Shown here in pieces: positions 55,701 to 63,900 of a stretch of DNA of 64,000 nt (positions within the stretch are counted from its first letter, which is position 1; every line of letters begins with the position of its first letter). Both the position numbers and the translations under genes were made by a program. The notes under the pieces are model-generated. The model saw only the letters and a list, made by a program, of their open reading frames with translations. It did not search any database and was not told the origin of the DNA. This DNA is from Proteobacteria bacterium UBA2363 (GTDB lineage Bacteria; Pseudomonadota; Gammaproteobacteria; Xanthomonadales; UBA2363), in the NCBI GenBank assembly GCA_002344355.1, contig DDTN01000051.1, positions 29,513 through 93,512 on the forward strand. The letters are read 5' to 3'.

Positions 55701-57528
55701 GCCGCCCGGCACGAACTATTGGCGGGCGCCAGTGCTGCGGCTGGACCCGGTGACCGGTGCGCTCGACCCGGGATTCCAGGTGATGCTGCGCAACGACGCC
55801 AACCTTCCGCAACTGCGACGCGTGCACCGGCATGGCGGCCACGTCTACCTTGCAGGCAACTTCCTGGCAGTCAACGGAACGCCGCGCCAGGGGCTGGCGC
55901 GGCTGGGCCCCGGCGGCATGCTGGATCCGGCCTGGGCGCCGGCGGTCCAGGGTACCGTCTGGGCCGTACGGGGTGCCGGGAGCGATCTCTTCATCGGTGG
56001 CGAGTTCAGCCATGTCGATGGCCAGCCTCGGCAAAACCTCGCGCGCATCGACGGCAACGGCGTGCTGGTGCCTGGCTTCCAGCCATCTGTCGACCGGTCT
56101 GTGGAGCGGATCGTCGTCGTTGGCGACACCCTCTACATCGCAGGCAACTTCTCCGAGGTGGCCGGCCTGTCGCGACGCCACCTTGCCCGCCTGGATGCTG
56201 CCACCGGCGTGCCAGATGCCGCCTTCGTGCTGGATGGCGAGAACGCGGCCTCCGGGGCCCTGCTGCTGCAGGGCGGCACCCTGCTCTACGGTACCGGACA
56301 GCGCCGCATCGGCGGCGTCGACCGCTTCGGCCTGGTCCGCCTCGATGCCGGGACCGCGCAGGCCTTGCCCGGACCCGATTTCCTGGCACCTCCGCGGATC
56401 CATGTCCTGGCCCGGGACATCGACGGCGGGCTGCTGGTCGGCGGTGGCCTGATGGTGCCCGGCACCAGCCACCGCGGCCTGGTTCGGATCCGCCCCGACG
56501 GTCTGCTCGATTCCGGCTTCCTGGTCGAGGTCGATGCCTTCGTCTACGCGTTGGTCGTGCTGTCCGGGGGCGATCTGCTGGTCGGCGGCAACTTCACGCG
56601 CGTCGGAAGCCAGCCGCGTACCGGCATCGCCCGTCTGGACCGGACCGGTGCAGCGCGCCCCGGCTGGGACATCGCCCTGGACATGCCGCCGCCCGCGCGC
56701 CCCGGCGTGTACGCCCTGCACCTGGATGGCGACCATGCGATCGTCGCCGGGCAACTGGGTACGGCCGACGGCGTGGCGAGAGGCGCGCTGGCGCGGGTGG
56801 CGCTCGCCGATGGCGCCCTGGATCCGGCCTGGCACGCCGGCATCGACACCGGGCAGGTGCTCGCCCTCGCCGCCGACGGCGCCGGGGGCCTGCTGGTCGG
56901 CGGGAACTTCACGCAGGTGGCCGGCCAGCCGCGTCAGAACCTTGCCCGGCTCGACCTGGCGACTGCAGCGCTGGATGCCGCATGGAGCGCCAATGCCAAC
57001 AGCCTTGTCCGAAGCCTGCTGGTGCACGATGGCGCGCTGTTCGTCGGCGGAAACTTCGGGTCGATCGGCGGTGTGTCGCGCGACTACCTTGCGCGCCTCA
57101 CCACAGCCGGCACGGTGACGGCCTGGGACGCCCAGGTCGGTGGCAGCAGCTTCCGCGTCGTTCATGTCCTGGCCGCTGACGGGCCAGGCCGGCTGCTCGC
57201 CGGCGGACAGTTCCGGCGGATCGGCGGCGGCTGGTTCAGCAATGTCGCGCGCCTCGACACCACCAGCGCCCAGGCTGCGCCCGCCTGGAATCCCAGCCCG
57301 GACGGCCCCGTCCTTGCGCTGCTCCCGGCATCGCCGGCGCCCGACCGGAACGGCGAGGAGGCCGTGGTGCTGGGGGGGGAATTCCACTACGTCGGCGGTG
57401 TCGAGCGCCCCGGCGTGGTCGTGGTCCCGGCCGAGCCCCTGGTTCCGCTCGACGCGATCTTCTGCTCGGGTTTCGAGGCCGGCCCCTGCGGTCAGGCCGC
57501 TGCCGCGCTCAGCGAGATGGTCCGCTGA
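52777..57528 (+). CDS. Giant exported delta-60 repeat protein
   Basis: A 1583-residue protein. The start at 52777 is preferred to ATG 52771 because GGGGAG lies 7 nt upstream of the former and only 1 nt from the latter. Signal peptide ends at SLRAQ (about residue 29). Two arrays of delta-60/DUF5122-type repeats ((L/V)YVGG(S/N)F..V.G.PR..LARL) are separated by an Ig-like insert at about residues 727-838. By eye each array has about 14 units of roughly 50 residues. It ends DAIFCSGFEAGPCG, an IFxxGFE-like tag, plus a short tail. Likely a surface or secreted propeller. It overlaps the convergent LuxR gene by 20 bp. Confidence 0.86.
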   Translation: MAHIIEGRLARAAVGLMSLLLVPGSLRAQLPPPLPAPAMEVREVRVVRAVADLPDGGRLVFGDFGLIGGLPRAGVVRIAADGGIAGNVPLNVVGLVRAARVHDGWLYLAGSFAAVNGQPRRGLARVAWPSGALDGWNPNAGSTAAYDFIDIVLDAGHAYVGGEFSQVGTTPRTRLARIGLAGTGAVDPAWSPSANGRVLSLALRDPGLYFAGHFTEVSGQPRSFVAMVVAATGMPAAFAPAFNGHVTDIEFDGPLLYAVGCFTQVGAFLRPRAAAVHVDGTVAAFAPQVEGTCLTSIHLSASHAYLGGEMVLVAGQPRSGLARVQKATGLLDQAFAPALGLGRYVFFSSELQDGSVLVGHDFLRASGAYHPMLVRLSGSSGQPLAPSLASEGDGSITAMVELPDQSIILGGTFSRLGTVPRKGLARLTPQGELDPGPMPEVRGNVHALATDGSFVWVGGAFDRLGNFAVQGLGKLQVGTWQVQSDFNAPVAGAVEVLSLAPDGLVLTLGGGFSQVAGQPRTGLAKVHRSNGTPLPWAPQVSGSPRALAEEGGAVYVGGSFSAVNGTPRSNLARLDAGGLGNLVHGFVADTDGPVNSLRLGPGDGLYVGGSFANVAGQPNRALARVLRSSGQVDPSFAVTVAPAGASVHALIADAAGVLVAGSFTSVSGTPRANIARLDHLGQPDPSYSAQPNGMVTRLAVTPARILMAGFFTGVSNQLRFRLAATATQASPVATSLQVLARTPSSTVPYQWSRVDVVLTTPDHPGLALPAGALFEVSDDQGNYCQGSINPGNGQGSCELLLTDPGPRVLTGRFPGRGLYLPSSGTLAALVEPATATPPLAPALPLRSSGLVFYGQPMNDGGVMLSGSFIEAGGLSRNSLARLTPGGALDTTFAPQVRGTVTLLARDDAGNLYLRGNFTAIDGVLRRHLARLRPDGSLDPDWRAPDDLCLGGTMFHDADQQGGLLVQGCAELVQVAPPGTNYWRAPVLRLDPVTGALDPGFQVMLRNDANLPQLRRVHRHGGHVYLAGNFLAVNGTPRQGLARLGPGGMLDPAWAPAVQGTVWAVRGAGSDLFIGGEFSHVDGQPRQNLARIDGNGVLVPGFQPSVDRSVERIVVVGDTLYIAGNFSEVAGLSRRHLARLDAATGVPDAAFVLDGENAASGALLLQGGTLLYGTGQRRIGGVDRFGLVRLDAGTAQALPGPDFLAPPRIHVLARDIDGGLLVGGGLMVPGTSHRGLVRIRPDGLLDSGFLVEVDAFVYALVVLSGGDLLVGGNFTRVGSQPRTGIARLDRTGAARPGWDIALDMPPPARPGVYALHLDGDHAIVAGQLGTADGVARGALARVALADGALDPAWHAGIDTGQVLALAADGAGGLLVGGNFTQVAGQPRQNLARLDLATAALDAAWSANANSLVRSLLVHDGALFVGGNFGSIGGVSRDYLARLTTAGTVTAWDAQVGGSSFRVVHVLAADGPGRLLAGGQFRRIGGGWFSNVARLDTTSAQAAPAWNPSPDGPVLALLPASPAPDRNGEEAVVLGGEFHYVGGVERPGVVVVPAEPLVPLDAIFCSGFEAGPCGQAAAALSEMVR

Positions 57529-58675
57529 GCGCGGGGACCGACCGGGCAGCGGCGGCCAGCAGGCCGCGCTGCCCGCGCACGCCAAGCTTGGCGTAGACGT
57601 GGCGCGCCTGGCTGCGCACGGTTTCCAGGCCCACTTCCCGGTGCCGCGCGATCGCGGCCAGGCCTAGACCCTGCAGGAGCAGCATGCAGCAGTGGCGTTC
57701 CGCGGGGGTGAGTCCGTGGTGATGCGCCAGAGCTTCCGCCTGTCGCCGGCTGGTTTCCGTCAGCGGCTGCACCAGCACCAGCCAGGAGCTGCGGTCGCCG
57801 CCCTGCGTGCCAGCTCCCTGCGCATCGACCGCCAGCCGCTCGATACGGCAGGTTTCTCCCGCAAGATCGACGGTCCGGGCCACCGGCACGGCTGGACCGC
57901 GCCCCCGGGGGTCGAGGACCGGCGCCAGCCTCGCGTGGACTGCCGCGTCGGCGCACCGCCAGCGTCCCGCGACGATCCGCAATGCGGACTGTCCGGCCAA
58001 CCAGGTCTCGGCAGCCGGATTCAGCACCGTGAGGCGGCCATCCCCGGTCAGCGCGAAGGCGGGCAGGTCGAGCTGCGCCAGGGCGTGACGGGCCAGGGCA
58101 GTGCCGACCGCCGTGCGCTCCAGGCGCAACCGGGTGGCGAGCATCGCGCCCAGATGCGGGTTGATCTGTGCGATCAGGGTCCGGGTGATCTCGGGGTAGG
58201 GTCCGAAGCTGCGACTGCGTGGGAAGGCGACATGGCCGTAGCACTTGCTGTCGATCGCGAACAGGCTGCCGGCGGTATGCAGCAGGTCGGCCTGCGGACG
58301 CCAGAAGTCCTGGTAGTAGGCAAGTCGCCGGAACTCGGCGACCGAGGCCATGTCCTGGGACAGCGCCGGCTGCCCGAACGGCACGCCGGCACGACGCGAC
58401 CAGGCCGGCCAGGGCTCGAGCCGGTGGAAGTGACCGTCATAGGCCTGACGGGCCGCCTCCGGCATGCCATGGCTGGCCGCGAAGCGTGGCGGACCGCCGT
58501 CGAAAGGGTGGGCGAGGATCACCGACCATTCGGCGCCGATGGACCGGCCATAACGGCGGATCAGCCGGGTCGCTGCGGCATCGTCCAGCACCGCAGCCTG
58601 GCTCAACGGAACCAGTTCGCGGACCAGCCTCGCTAGATCCAGGCCAAGTCCGCTCTTGCGCGTGGCCACGGTCAT
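57509..58675 (-). CDS. LuxR-type regulator 1 (last gene of regulator operon)
   Basis: A 388-residue regulator. Residues 1-200 form a sensor region with motifs shared with regulator 2: FHRLEPW, PALSQDM, DFWRP..DLLHTAG, FAID...YG, (F/L)PRSR..GPYP. A PAS-like segment follows (about 205-250, GDGRLTVLNPAAETWLAG). The C-terminal LuxR/NarL helix-turn-helix spans about residues 321-375 (LTPAERHCCMLLLQGLGLAAIARH, VGLETVRSQARHVYAKLGV). There is no receiver domain, so a small ligand or protein signal is likely. It overlaps regulator 2 by ATGA and the giant delta-60 gene by 20 bp. Confidence 0.86.
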   Translation of the reverse strand: MTVATRKSGLGLDLARLVRELVPLSQAAVLDDAAATRLIRRYGRSIGAEWSVILAHPFDGGPPRFAASHGMPEAARQAYDGHFHRLEPWPAWSRRAGVPFGQPALSQDMASVAEFRRLAYYQDFWRPQADLLHTAGSLFAIDSKCYGHVAFPRSRSFGPYPEITRTLIAQINPHLGAMLATRLRLERTAVGTALARHALAQLDLPAFALTGDGRLTVLNPAAETWLAGQSALRIVAGRWRCADAAVHARLAPVLDPRGRGPAVPVARTVDLAGETCRIERLAVDAQGAGTQGGDRSSWLVLVQPLTETSRRQAEALAHHHGLTPAERHCCMLLLQGLGLAAIARHREVGLETVRSQARHVYAKLGVRGQRGLLAAAARSVPALSGPSR

Positions 58676-59790
58676 CCCGGCGTCCCGGTGGCGCCTGCGG
58701 CAAGGGCCAGCAGGCCGCGCTGGCCGGTCACCGCCAGCTTGGCGTAGACGGCACGCACCTGGCTGCGCGCCGTCTCCGTGCCCACGCCGCGGGCGAGTGC
58801 GATCGCGGACGGGCCCAGGCCGCGAAGCAGCAGGGCGCAGACCGCCGTCTCGGCGGCGGTCAGGCCACGGCGTCGCGCCAGCGTCGCGGCGGTCGTTGCC
58901 GCGCGTTGCACCGTGTCGCCGACCAGCAGCAGGGCCTTGCCCGGGTCAGCCGGAAGCGGCAGGCGCTCCAGGCGCAGCGCGCCGCCATCCAGCCAGAGCC
59001 GCGCGATGCCCGGACCCCATCCCGCTGCGGGTGCCGTCATGCCCAGGAAACGACGCAGGTCGGCGCTGGCCGGCCCGACGCCGACCTGCCAGCGGCCGCG
59101 GACCAGGCGCGGCTCGCGGCGAGCGGTCAGCCAGGCCTCCGCCGCCGCATTGACAGCCACACCGCGGCCTGGTGCGGGCAGCAGGAATACCGGTTCGGGC
59201 AACCGCGCGAACGCCGACTGCGCCAGCGCCTGGCGCAGGCCGCGCTGCTGCAGACGCATCCGCAGGGCGAAGCTCGCCGCGAGGTGCGGGGTGAGCGCGA
59301 CCAACAGGTCGCGAAGGACCGCGGGGTAGGGACCGCGGTCGCGGCTGCGGGGCAGCGCGATCTGACCGTAGTGTTCCCCGTCGATTGCGAACACGTTGCC
59401 GGCGGTGTGCAGCAGGTCCGAGTGCGGTCGCCAGAAATCGGCATAGAACTCGGTGCGCTGGAAACGCCGGATGTCGACCATGTCCTGAGAAAGCGCGGGC
59501 ATGCCGAAGCCGAACCCGGCACGCTCGGCGCTCTCGCGCCAGGGCTCCAGCCGGTGGTAGTGGCCTGCATAGGCCTGTTGCGCTGCCTCGGGCACGCCCA
59601 GCGTGGCCGCCAGCACCGGGGCGCTGCCGTCGACCGGATGCACGATGAGGCCCGCCCAGGCGCAGCCCAGACCGCCATGTAGCCGGGCCACGAAGCGATC
59701 CAGCGCGGTGTCGTCGAGGGTCGCCTCGAGCAGCAGCCGCCGCAGCCCCGGCAATAGATCGAGCGCCTTCCGGGCGGGGTCAGCGACCAT
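58672..59790 (-). CDS. LuxR-type regulator 2
   Basis: A 372-residue paralogue of regulator 1, with the same sensor motifs (YHRLEPW, MPALSQDM, FYADFWRPHSDLLHTAG, ALPRSRDRGPYP) and C-terminal helix-turn-helix at about 309-365 (LTAAETAVCALLLRGLGPSAIALA, ETARSQVRAVYAKLAV). High similarity in the sensor half as well as the HTH suggests a recent tandem duplication. The start MVADPARKAL at 59790 fits the length of its paralogue. It is 95 bp after regulator 3 on the same strand. Confidence 0.86.
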   Translation of the reverse strand: MVADPARKALDLLPGLRRLLLEATLDDTALDRFVARLHGGLGCAWAGLIVHPVDGSAPVLAATLGVPEAAQQAYAGHYHRLEPWRESAERAGFGFGMPALSQDMVDIRRFQRTEFYADFWRPHSDLLHTAGNVFAIDGEHYGQIALPRSRDRGPYPAVLRDLLVALTPHLAASFALRMRLQQRGLRQALAQSAFARLPEPVFLLPAPGRGVAVNAAAEAWLTARREPRLVRGRWQVGVGPASADLRRFLGMTAPAAGWGPGIARLWLDGGALRLERLPLPADPGKALLLVGDTVQRAATTAATLARRRGLTAAETAVCALLLRGLGPSAIALARGVGTETARSQVRAVYAKLAVTGQRGLLALAAGATGTPG

Positions 59791-59885
59791 CGGGGAACCC
59801 TCCCCCGGGCGTGCTGGCCGCCGACAAGGTTGCCGGCCTGCAGGCGGTGCGGCGACTCCCGCATCCGGCGCTGGGGCGGGGGGGC

Positions 59886-60860
59886 TCATCTGCGCGAGCG
59901 CACCGGTACGGCCGGGACGCCCAGGCTGGCGTGCCGCACCAGCAGGGCCCGGCGGTCGGGACAGCCCAGCTTGGCGAGGACGGCCCGCACCTGGGTGCGC
60001 ACGGTCTCCACCGAGACCCGGCGGACACGCGCGATCTCGGCATTGCCCAGTCCGGCCAGCAGCAGCGAAAGAACCGCGCTCTCGGAGCGGGTCAACGCAA
60101 GTCCTGCCTCGGTTGCCAACGGCGCTGCGGTGGCCGCCGGACCGGCCTCGACGCGCAGCAGGGTCCCTGCGGTGGCCTGGGCGTCGGGCGCGTCCAGGGG
60201 CCCCAGCATGGTCACGCGAAGGCCGGTGCCGGGCCAGACCAGGACCTCCCCGGGAACGGCCTGACGGGCACGGACCAGCAGCGCGCCGGGAAGGGATCCG
60301 GGGGCGACGCCGGAGTCCTCCAGCAAGGACGCGGCAGTCCGGTCGGCGGCACGGATCCGACCCGTTTCGTCCACCAGCACCAGCCCCAGGGGCAACCCTT
60401 CGAAGGGCGGCGGAGCAGGTGCGGCGGTCCGCCCAGACCTGCGGCGCAGGTGCAACGCCAGGTCGATCTGGAGAAGGATTTCGTCCAGCCAGCCCGGTGC
60501 CCGCGCAGGCAGCGAGCGCCCCGACCAGCCCAGATGCAGTCGTCCGCCCGGATGCTCGACATGGAGATCCGCGCCGGCGCGACCCGGATTCGGCGTATCG
60601 CCCCACTCCCAGGCCTGCGTGCGGTGGCGACGCCCGGGCGGATGCCAGCGCAGCCGCAGGTGCACGGCGTCGAGACGGTGGGCCAGCAGACCGAGCACGG
60701 TGGCCATGTCGACCAGTCCTGCACCGAGCGCATAGACGGCTTCGAGCAGGCGGTCGGCTACTCCCGGCCTGGCGCCATCCGGCCAGGGACAGCCGGCGGC
60801 CGCAGCCTCCGCCGCCCGTGCTGCCCCCTGCAGCATTGCCGATCCCTCGTTCCGGGCCAT
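59886..60860 (-). CDS. LuxR-type regulator 3 (first gene of regulator operon)
   Basis: A 324-residue regulator with the same layout but a diverged and shorter N-terminal part that lacks the RLEPW and DFWRP motifs of the other two. A PAS-like strand set is visible (GLPLGLVLVDETGRIRAADR). The helix-turn-helix is at about residues 253-310 (LTRSESAVLSLLLAGLGNAEIARV, SVETVRTQVRAVLAKLG). The start at 60860 (MARNEGSAML) is preferred over 60914, since the longer form would run into the predicted promoter. It is divergent from the kelch-like giant gene. Confidence 0.82.
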   Translation of the reverse strand: MARNEGSAMLQGAARAAEAAAAGCPWPDGARPGVADRLLEAVYALGAGLVDMATVLGLLAHRLDAVHLRLRWHPPGRRHRTQAWEWGDTPNPGRAGADLHVEHPGGRLHLGWSGRSLPARAPGWLDEILLQIDLALHLRRRSGRTAAPAPPPFEGLPLGLVLVDETGRIRAADRTAASLLEDSGVAPGSLPGALLVRARQAVPGEVLVWPGTGLRVTMLGPLDAPDAQATAGTLLRVEAGPAATAAPLATEAGLALTRSESAVLSLLLAGLGNAEIARVRRVSVETVRTQVRAVLAKLGCPDRRALLVRHASLGVPAVPVRSRR

Positions 60861-60885
60861 GTCTGCCCCCAGACCCCCCGGACGC

Positions 60886-60914
60886 AAACTAGCCAATCCG
60901 GCGGCAGATGCCAA
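60886..60914 (-). promoter_or_regulatory. Predicted promoter of the LuxR operon
   Basis: On the minus strand TTGGCA (60914-60909) and TAGTTT (60891-60886) are separated by 17 nt. Transcription would start near 60879. The -35 lies directly beside the 18-bp palindrome. Confidence 0.5.
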
Positions 60915-60915
60915 T

Positions 60916-60933
60916 ATCCCCCCGCAGGGGGAT
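60916..60933. promoter_or_regulatory. 18-bp palindrome, candidate LuxR operator
   Basis: ATCCCCCCGCAGGGGGAT is symmetric at 16 of 18 positions (arms ATCCCCC and GGGGGAT). It lies in the middle of the 124-bp gap between the divergent regulator operon and the kelch-like giant gene. Its centre is about 42 nt upstream of the predicted start of the giant gene and about 45 nt upstream of that of the regulator operon, positions typical for activator sites. Confidence 0.55.
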
Positions 60934-60954
60934 GCCGGCCTTCGCGCCTGGGCC

Positions 60955-60960
60955 TAGAGT
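60955..60960 (+). promoter_or_regulatory. Candidate -10 of the kelch-like giant gene
   Basis: TAGAGT, 21 nt downstream of the palindrome and 24 nt before the ATG. No good -35, consistent with dependence on an activator. Confidence 0.35.
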
Positions 60961-60984
60961 CGGACGGAACGCACGGAGAACCCC

Positions 60985-63900
60985 ATGAAGGACGCCACCT
61001 CGCTCGACGCCACGCGTGCCTCCGGCGGGCTGGCGCCACGAATGCTGCTGGTCGCAGTCCTGACACTGCTGGGTTGTGCGCGACCCGGCCTGGTCGCCGC
61101 CGTTGCCTCCGAGACCGGCGCCTTGCCGACGCGCACGCCCGCCGGCGAACCGGCCCGGATCGCGGCGCGCTGGTCCGCACTCCTGCGCAGGCCTGACGGA
61201 GAGGCTGCCGGCGATCCCCACGATCCCCGCGTGGTCCCCGCGCAGGCGCGGACACCCGACGCCGTGCAGGCCGGATCCGGCAGGGGACTGGCCGGTGTCC
61301 TGGATGGCCACGGCCGACTGGTCCTGCCGGAGGATTTCCACGGCAGCCTGGACCCGGCCGGCTACGACATGGTGCTGGGCGAGGATGGCGCGCCGCGCTT
61401 CCTGCCCAAGGGCGGAGCAGGCGATCCGGATTCGCGCTGGGAAGACCGCTTCTATCTCGGAAGCGGTTGCGACGGCGCGGTGTACGCCCTCGCTGTCGGA
61501 CCTTCCGGGGAGCTCTACCTGGGCGGCCAGTTCGGCTCCTGCGGTGGCGTGGCCGCCAACCGGGTCGTTCGGTTCGACCCTTCGGACGGCACCTGGTCGC
61601 CCCTGGGCAGCGCCGAAGGCAACGGCGTGGACAACATCGTCTACGCCCTGGCCATCTCGGGCGACGCGCTCTTCGTGGGCGGCGTCTTCCTTCACGCCAA
61701 CGTCGGGGCGGCAGCGGTGGGCGCAAACCGGATCGCCCGCTTCGACACCAGCACCGGCACCTGGTCGTCCCTGGGTGCCAACGGCGGCAACGGCGTCAGT
61801 GGCGCCGTGCGCGCCCTGGCGCCCTCCGCCAACAGCCTGTACGTCGGTGGCTCCTTCGTGGAGGCCAACGTGGGAGGCGCCCTGGTTCCGGCTCGCGGTA
61901 TCGCCCGAGTCGATCCGGACGCCGGCACCTGGTCGGCGGTCGGCAGCGCGGGTGGCAATGGCGTCAGCAGCGACGTCTACACCCTTGCCCTGTCCGGCAG
62001 CGTTCTCTTCGTGGGTGGCGCCTTTTCGCAGGCCAACATCGGCGGACCTTCGATCGCCGCCAACAACGTCGCGCGCGTCGACCTGGCGACCGGCATCTGG
62101 TCTGCCCTGGGCACCGGCGGCGGCAACGGCGTCGACGGCCTGGTCACGGCGATGGCGGTGTCCGGAGACGACCTGTACGTGGGAGGCTTCTTCTCGACGG
62201 CCAATACCGGTGGCGTTCCGGCCTTCGTCAGGCAACTCGCGCGCTGGAGCACGGACGGGTGGTCGGGCCTGGGCGGTGGCGGCCCGGCCGGGGGGTATGT
62301 GAGCGTACAGGCACTGCTGGTCCTGCCCGACGGCCTGTACGTCGCGGGCAGCTTCACCGAGGTCGGTGCCGGGCCGGCGGTTCCCGCGAGCAACATCGCA
62401 CGGTGGAACAACGGCATCTGGACCGCACTGGGCAGTGGTGGCGGAAACGGCACCAGCGATCTGGTGCTGGCCCTGGCCGCCACCGGGGAGGAGCTGTACG
62501 CAGCGGGCTCGTTCGCGCTGGTCAACGTCGGCGCCCCCCTCGTGGCGAACAACATCGGGCGCTGGCGCGACGCCGCCTGGTCGTCGCTCGGCGTGGAGGG
62601 CGCCGGAGTGAACGGGTCGGTCTCGGCGCTGGCCGTGTCCGGCCCGTACCTGTACGTGGGCGGATACTTCACCACGGCCGGGGGCATCGCCGCCAACCGG
62701 ATCGCCCGCTTCGACACCAGCACCGGCGCCTGGTCGGCCCTGGGCAGCAACGGTGGCAACGGCGTCAGCGGCGGCGTCCGCGCCCTGGCGCTGTCCGGCA
62801 ACAGCCTGTTCGTCGGCGGCGAGTTCCATCAGGCCAATGTCGGCGCGCCGGTTCCGGCGATCTCGATAGCGCGTCTCGATCTCGTCACCGGCGTCTGGAC
62901 CCCCTTGGGCCATGATGGCGGGAACGGGACGACTGGCAGCGTTCACGCCCTGGCGGTGGCGGGCGACGATCTTTATGTTGGCGGCAGTTTCGGTCACGTC
63001 AACAACGGCGCAGTCATACCCGCGTTCCGTGTCGCGCGCTGGCGTAACGGCACGTGGTCGGCCCTGGGCCATGCCGGGGGCAACGGCCTCAACAACACGG
63101 TGCATGCCCTGGCAGTGTCCGGCGAGGACCTGTATATCGGGGGGGCGTTCAGCCAGGCCAACGTCGGCGCGCCCGTCCCGGCGAACGGGATCGTCCGATG
63201 GAACATCGCGACGGAAACCTGGGCGCCCCTGGGAACCGGCTCGAACGGGGTATCGGGACGCGTCAGGGCACTGGCGGTTTCAGAGGGCGACCTGTACGTG
63301 GGGGGTGAATTCGTGTTCGTCCACGACGGGGCATCCGCGATCGAGGCGAACGGCATCGCCAGATGGAGCAACCAGACCTGGTCCGCCCTCGGCAGCGGCG
63401 CGGGCAGGGGCGTGAACGGGGGGGTGTGGGCCGTTGCCGCGACGCCCGGCGAAGTATTCGTGGGGGGGTTCTTCACCGAGGCCAACACGGGGGCGGGCGT
63501 TCCCGCCCGGGGCGTGGCCCGCTGGAACGGGAGCAAATGGTCGGGATTGGGCCGAGGCGTGACCTCCATAACCCCATCGAGCACGGCAGCCCAGGCCCTG
63601 GCACGCGTCGACGCCGACTCGCTCCATGCGGGCGGGCAGTTCAATTTCGCCGGGGGACGACCCGCCGGTTACATCGGGGGCTACACGACGCGCGGCGTGC
63701 TCAGTGCGACCGTGGTCGGCCAGGGCATGGGGCAGGTGGTGTCGGTCCCGGCCGGCCTGGACTGTCCCGGCGCGTGCTCGGCGCGATTCCAGTGGGACCA
63801 GCCCGTCAACCTCACCGCCAGCGCGCACCCGGGGTCGGCTTTCGGAGGCTGGTCAGGCGGTGGCTGCAGCGGTACTGCGCCCTGCGTGCTGGAGTTCGGC

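Noticed and set aside
52717..57585. Very long open frame antisense to the delta-60 gene
   Set aside because: GC-rich DNA with strong codon bias leaves antisense frames open. The product is low-complexity, has no domain, and covers the real gene exactly.
60462..61726. Arg/Pro-rich frames overlapping the LuxR-kelch intergenic region
   Set aside because: They would cover the predicted promoters and palindrome, and they have no protein-like composition.
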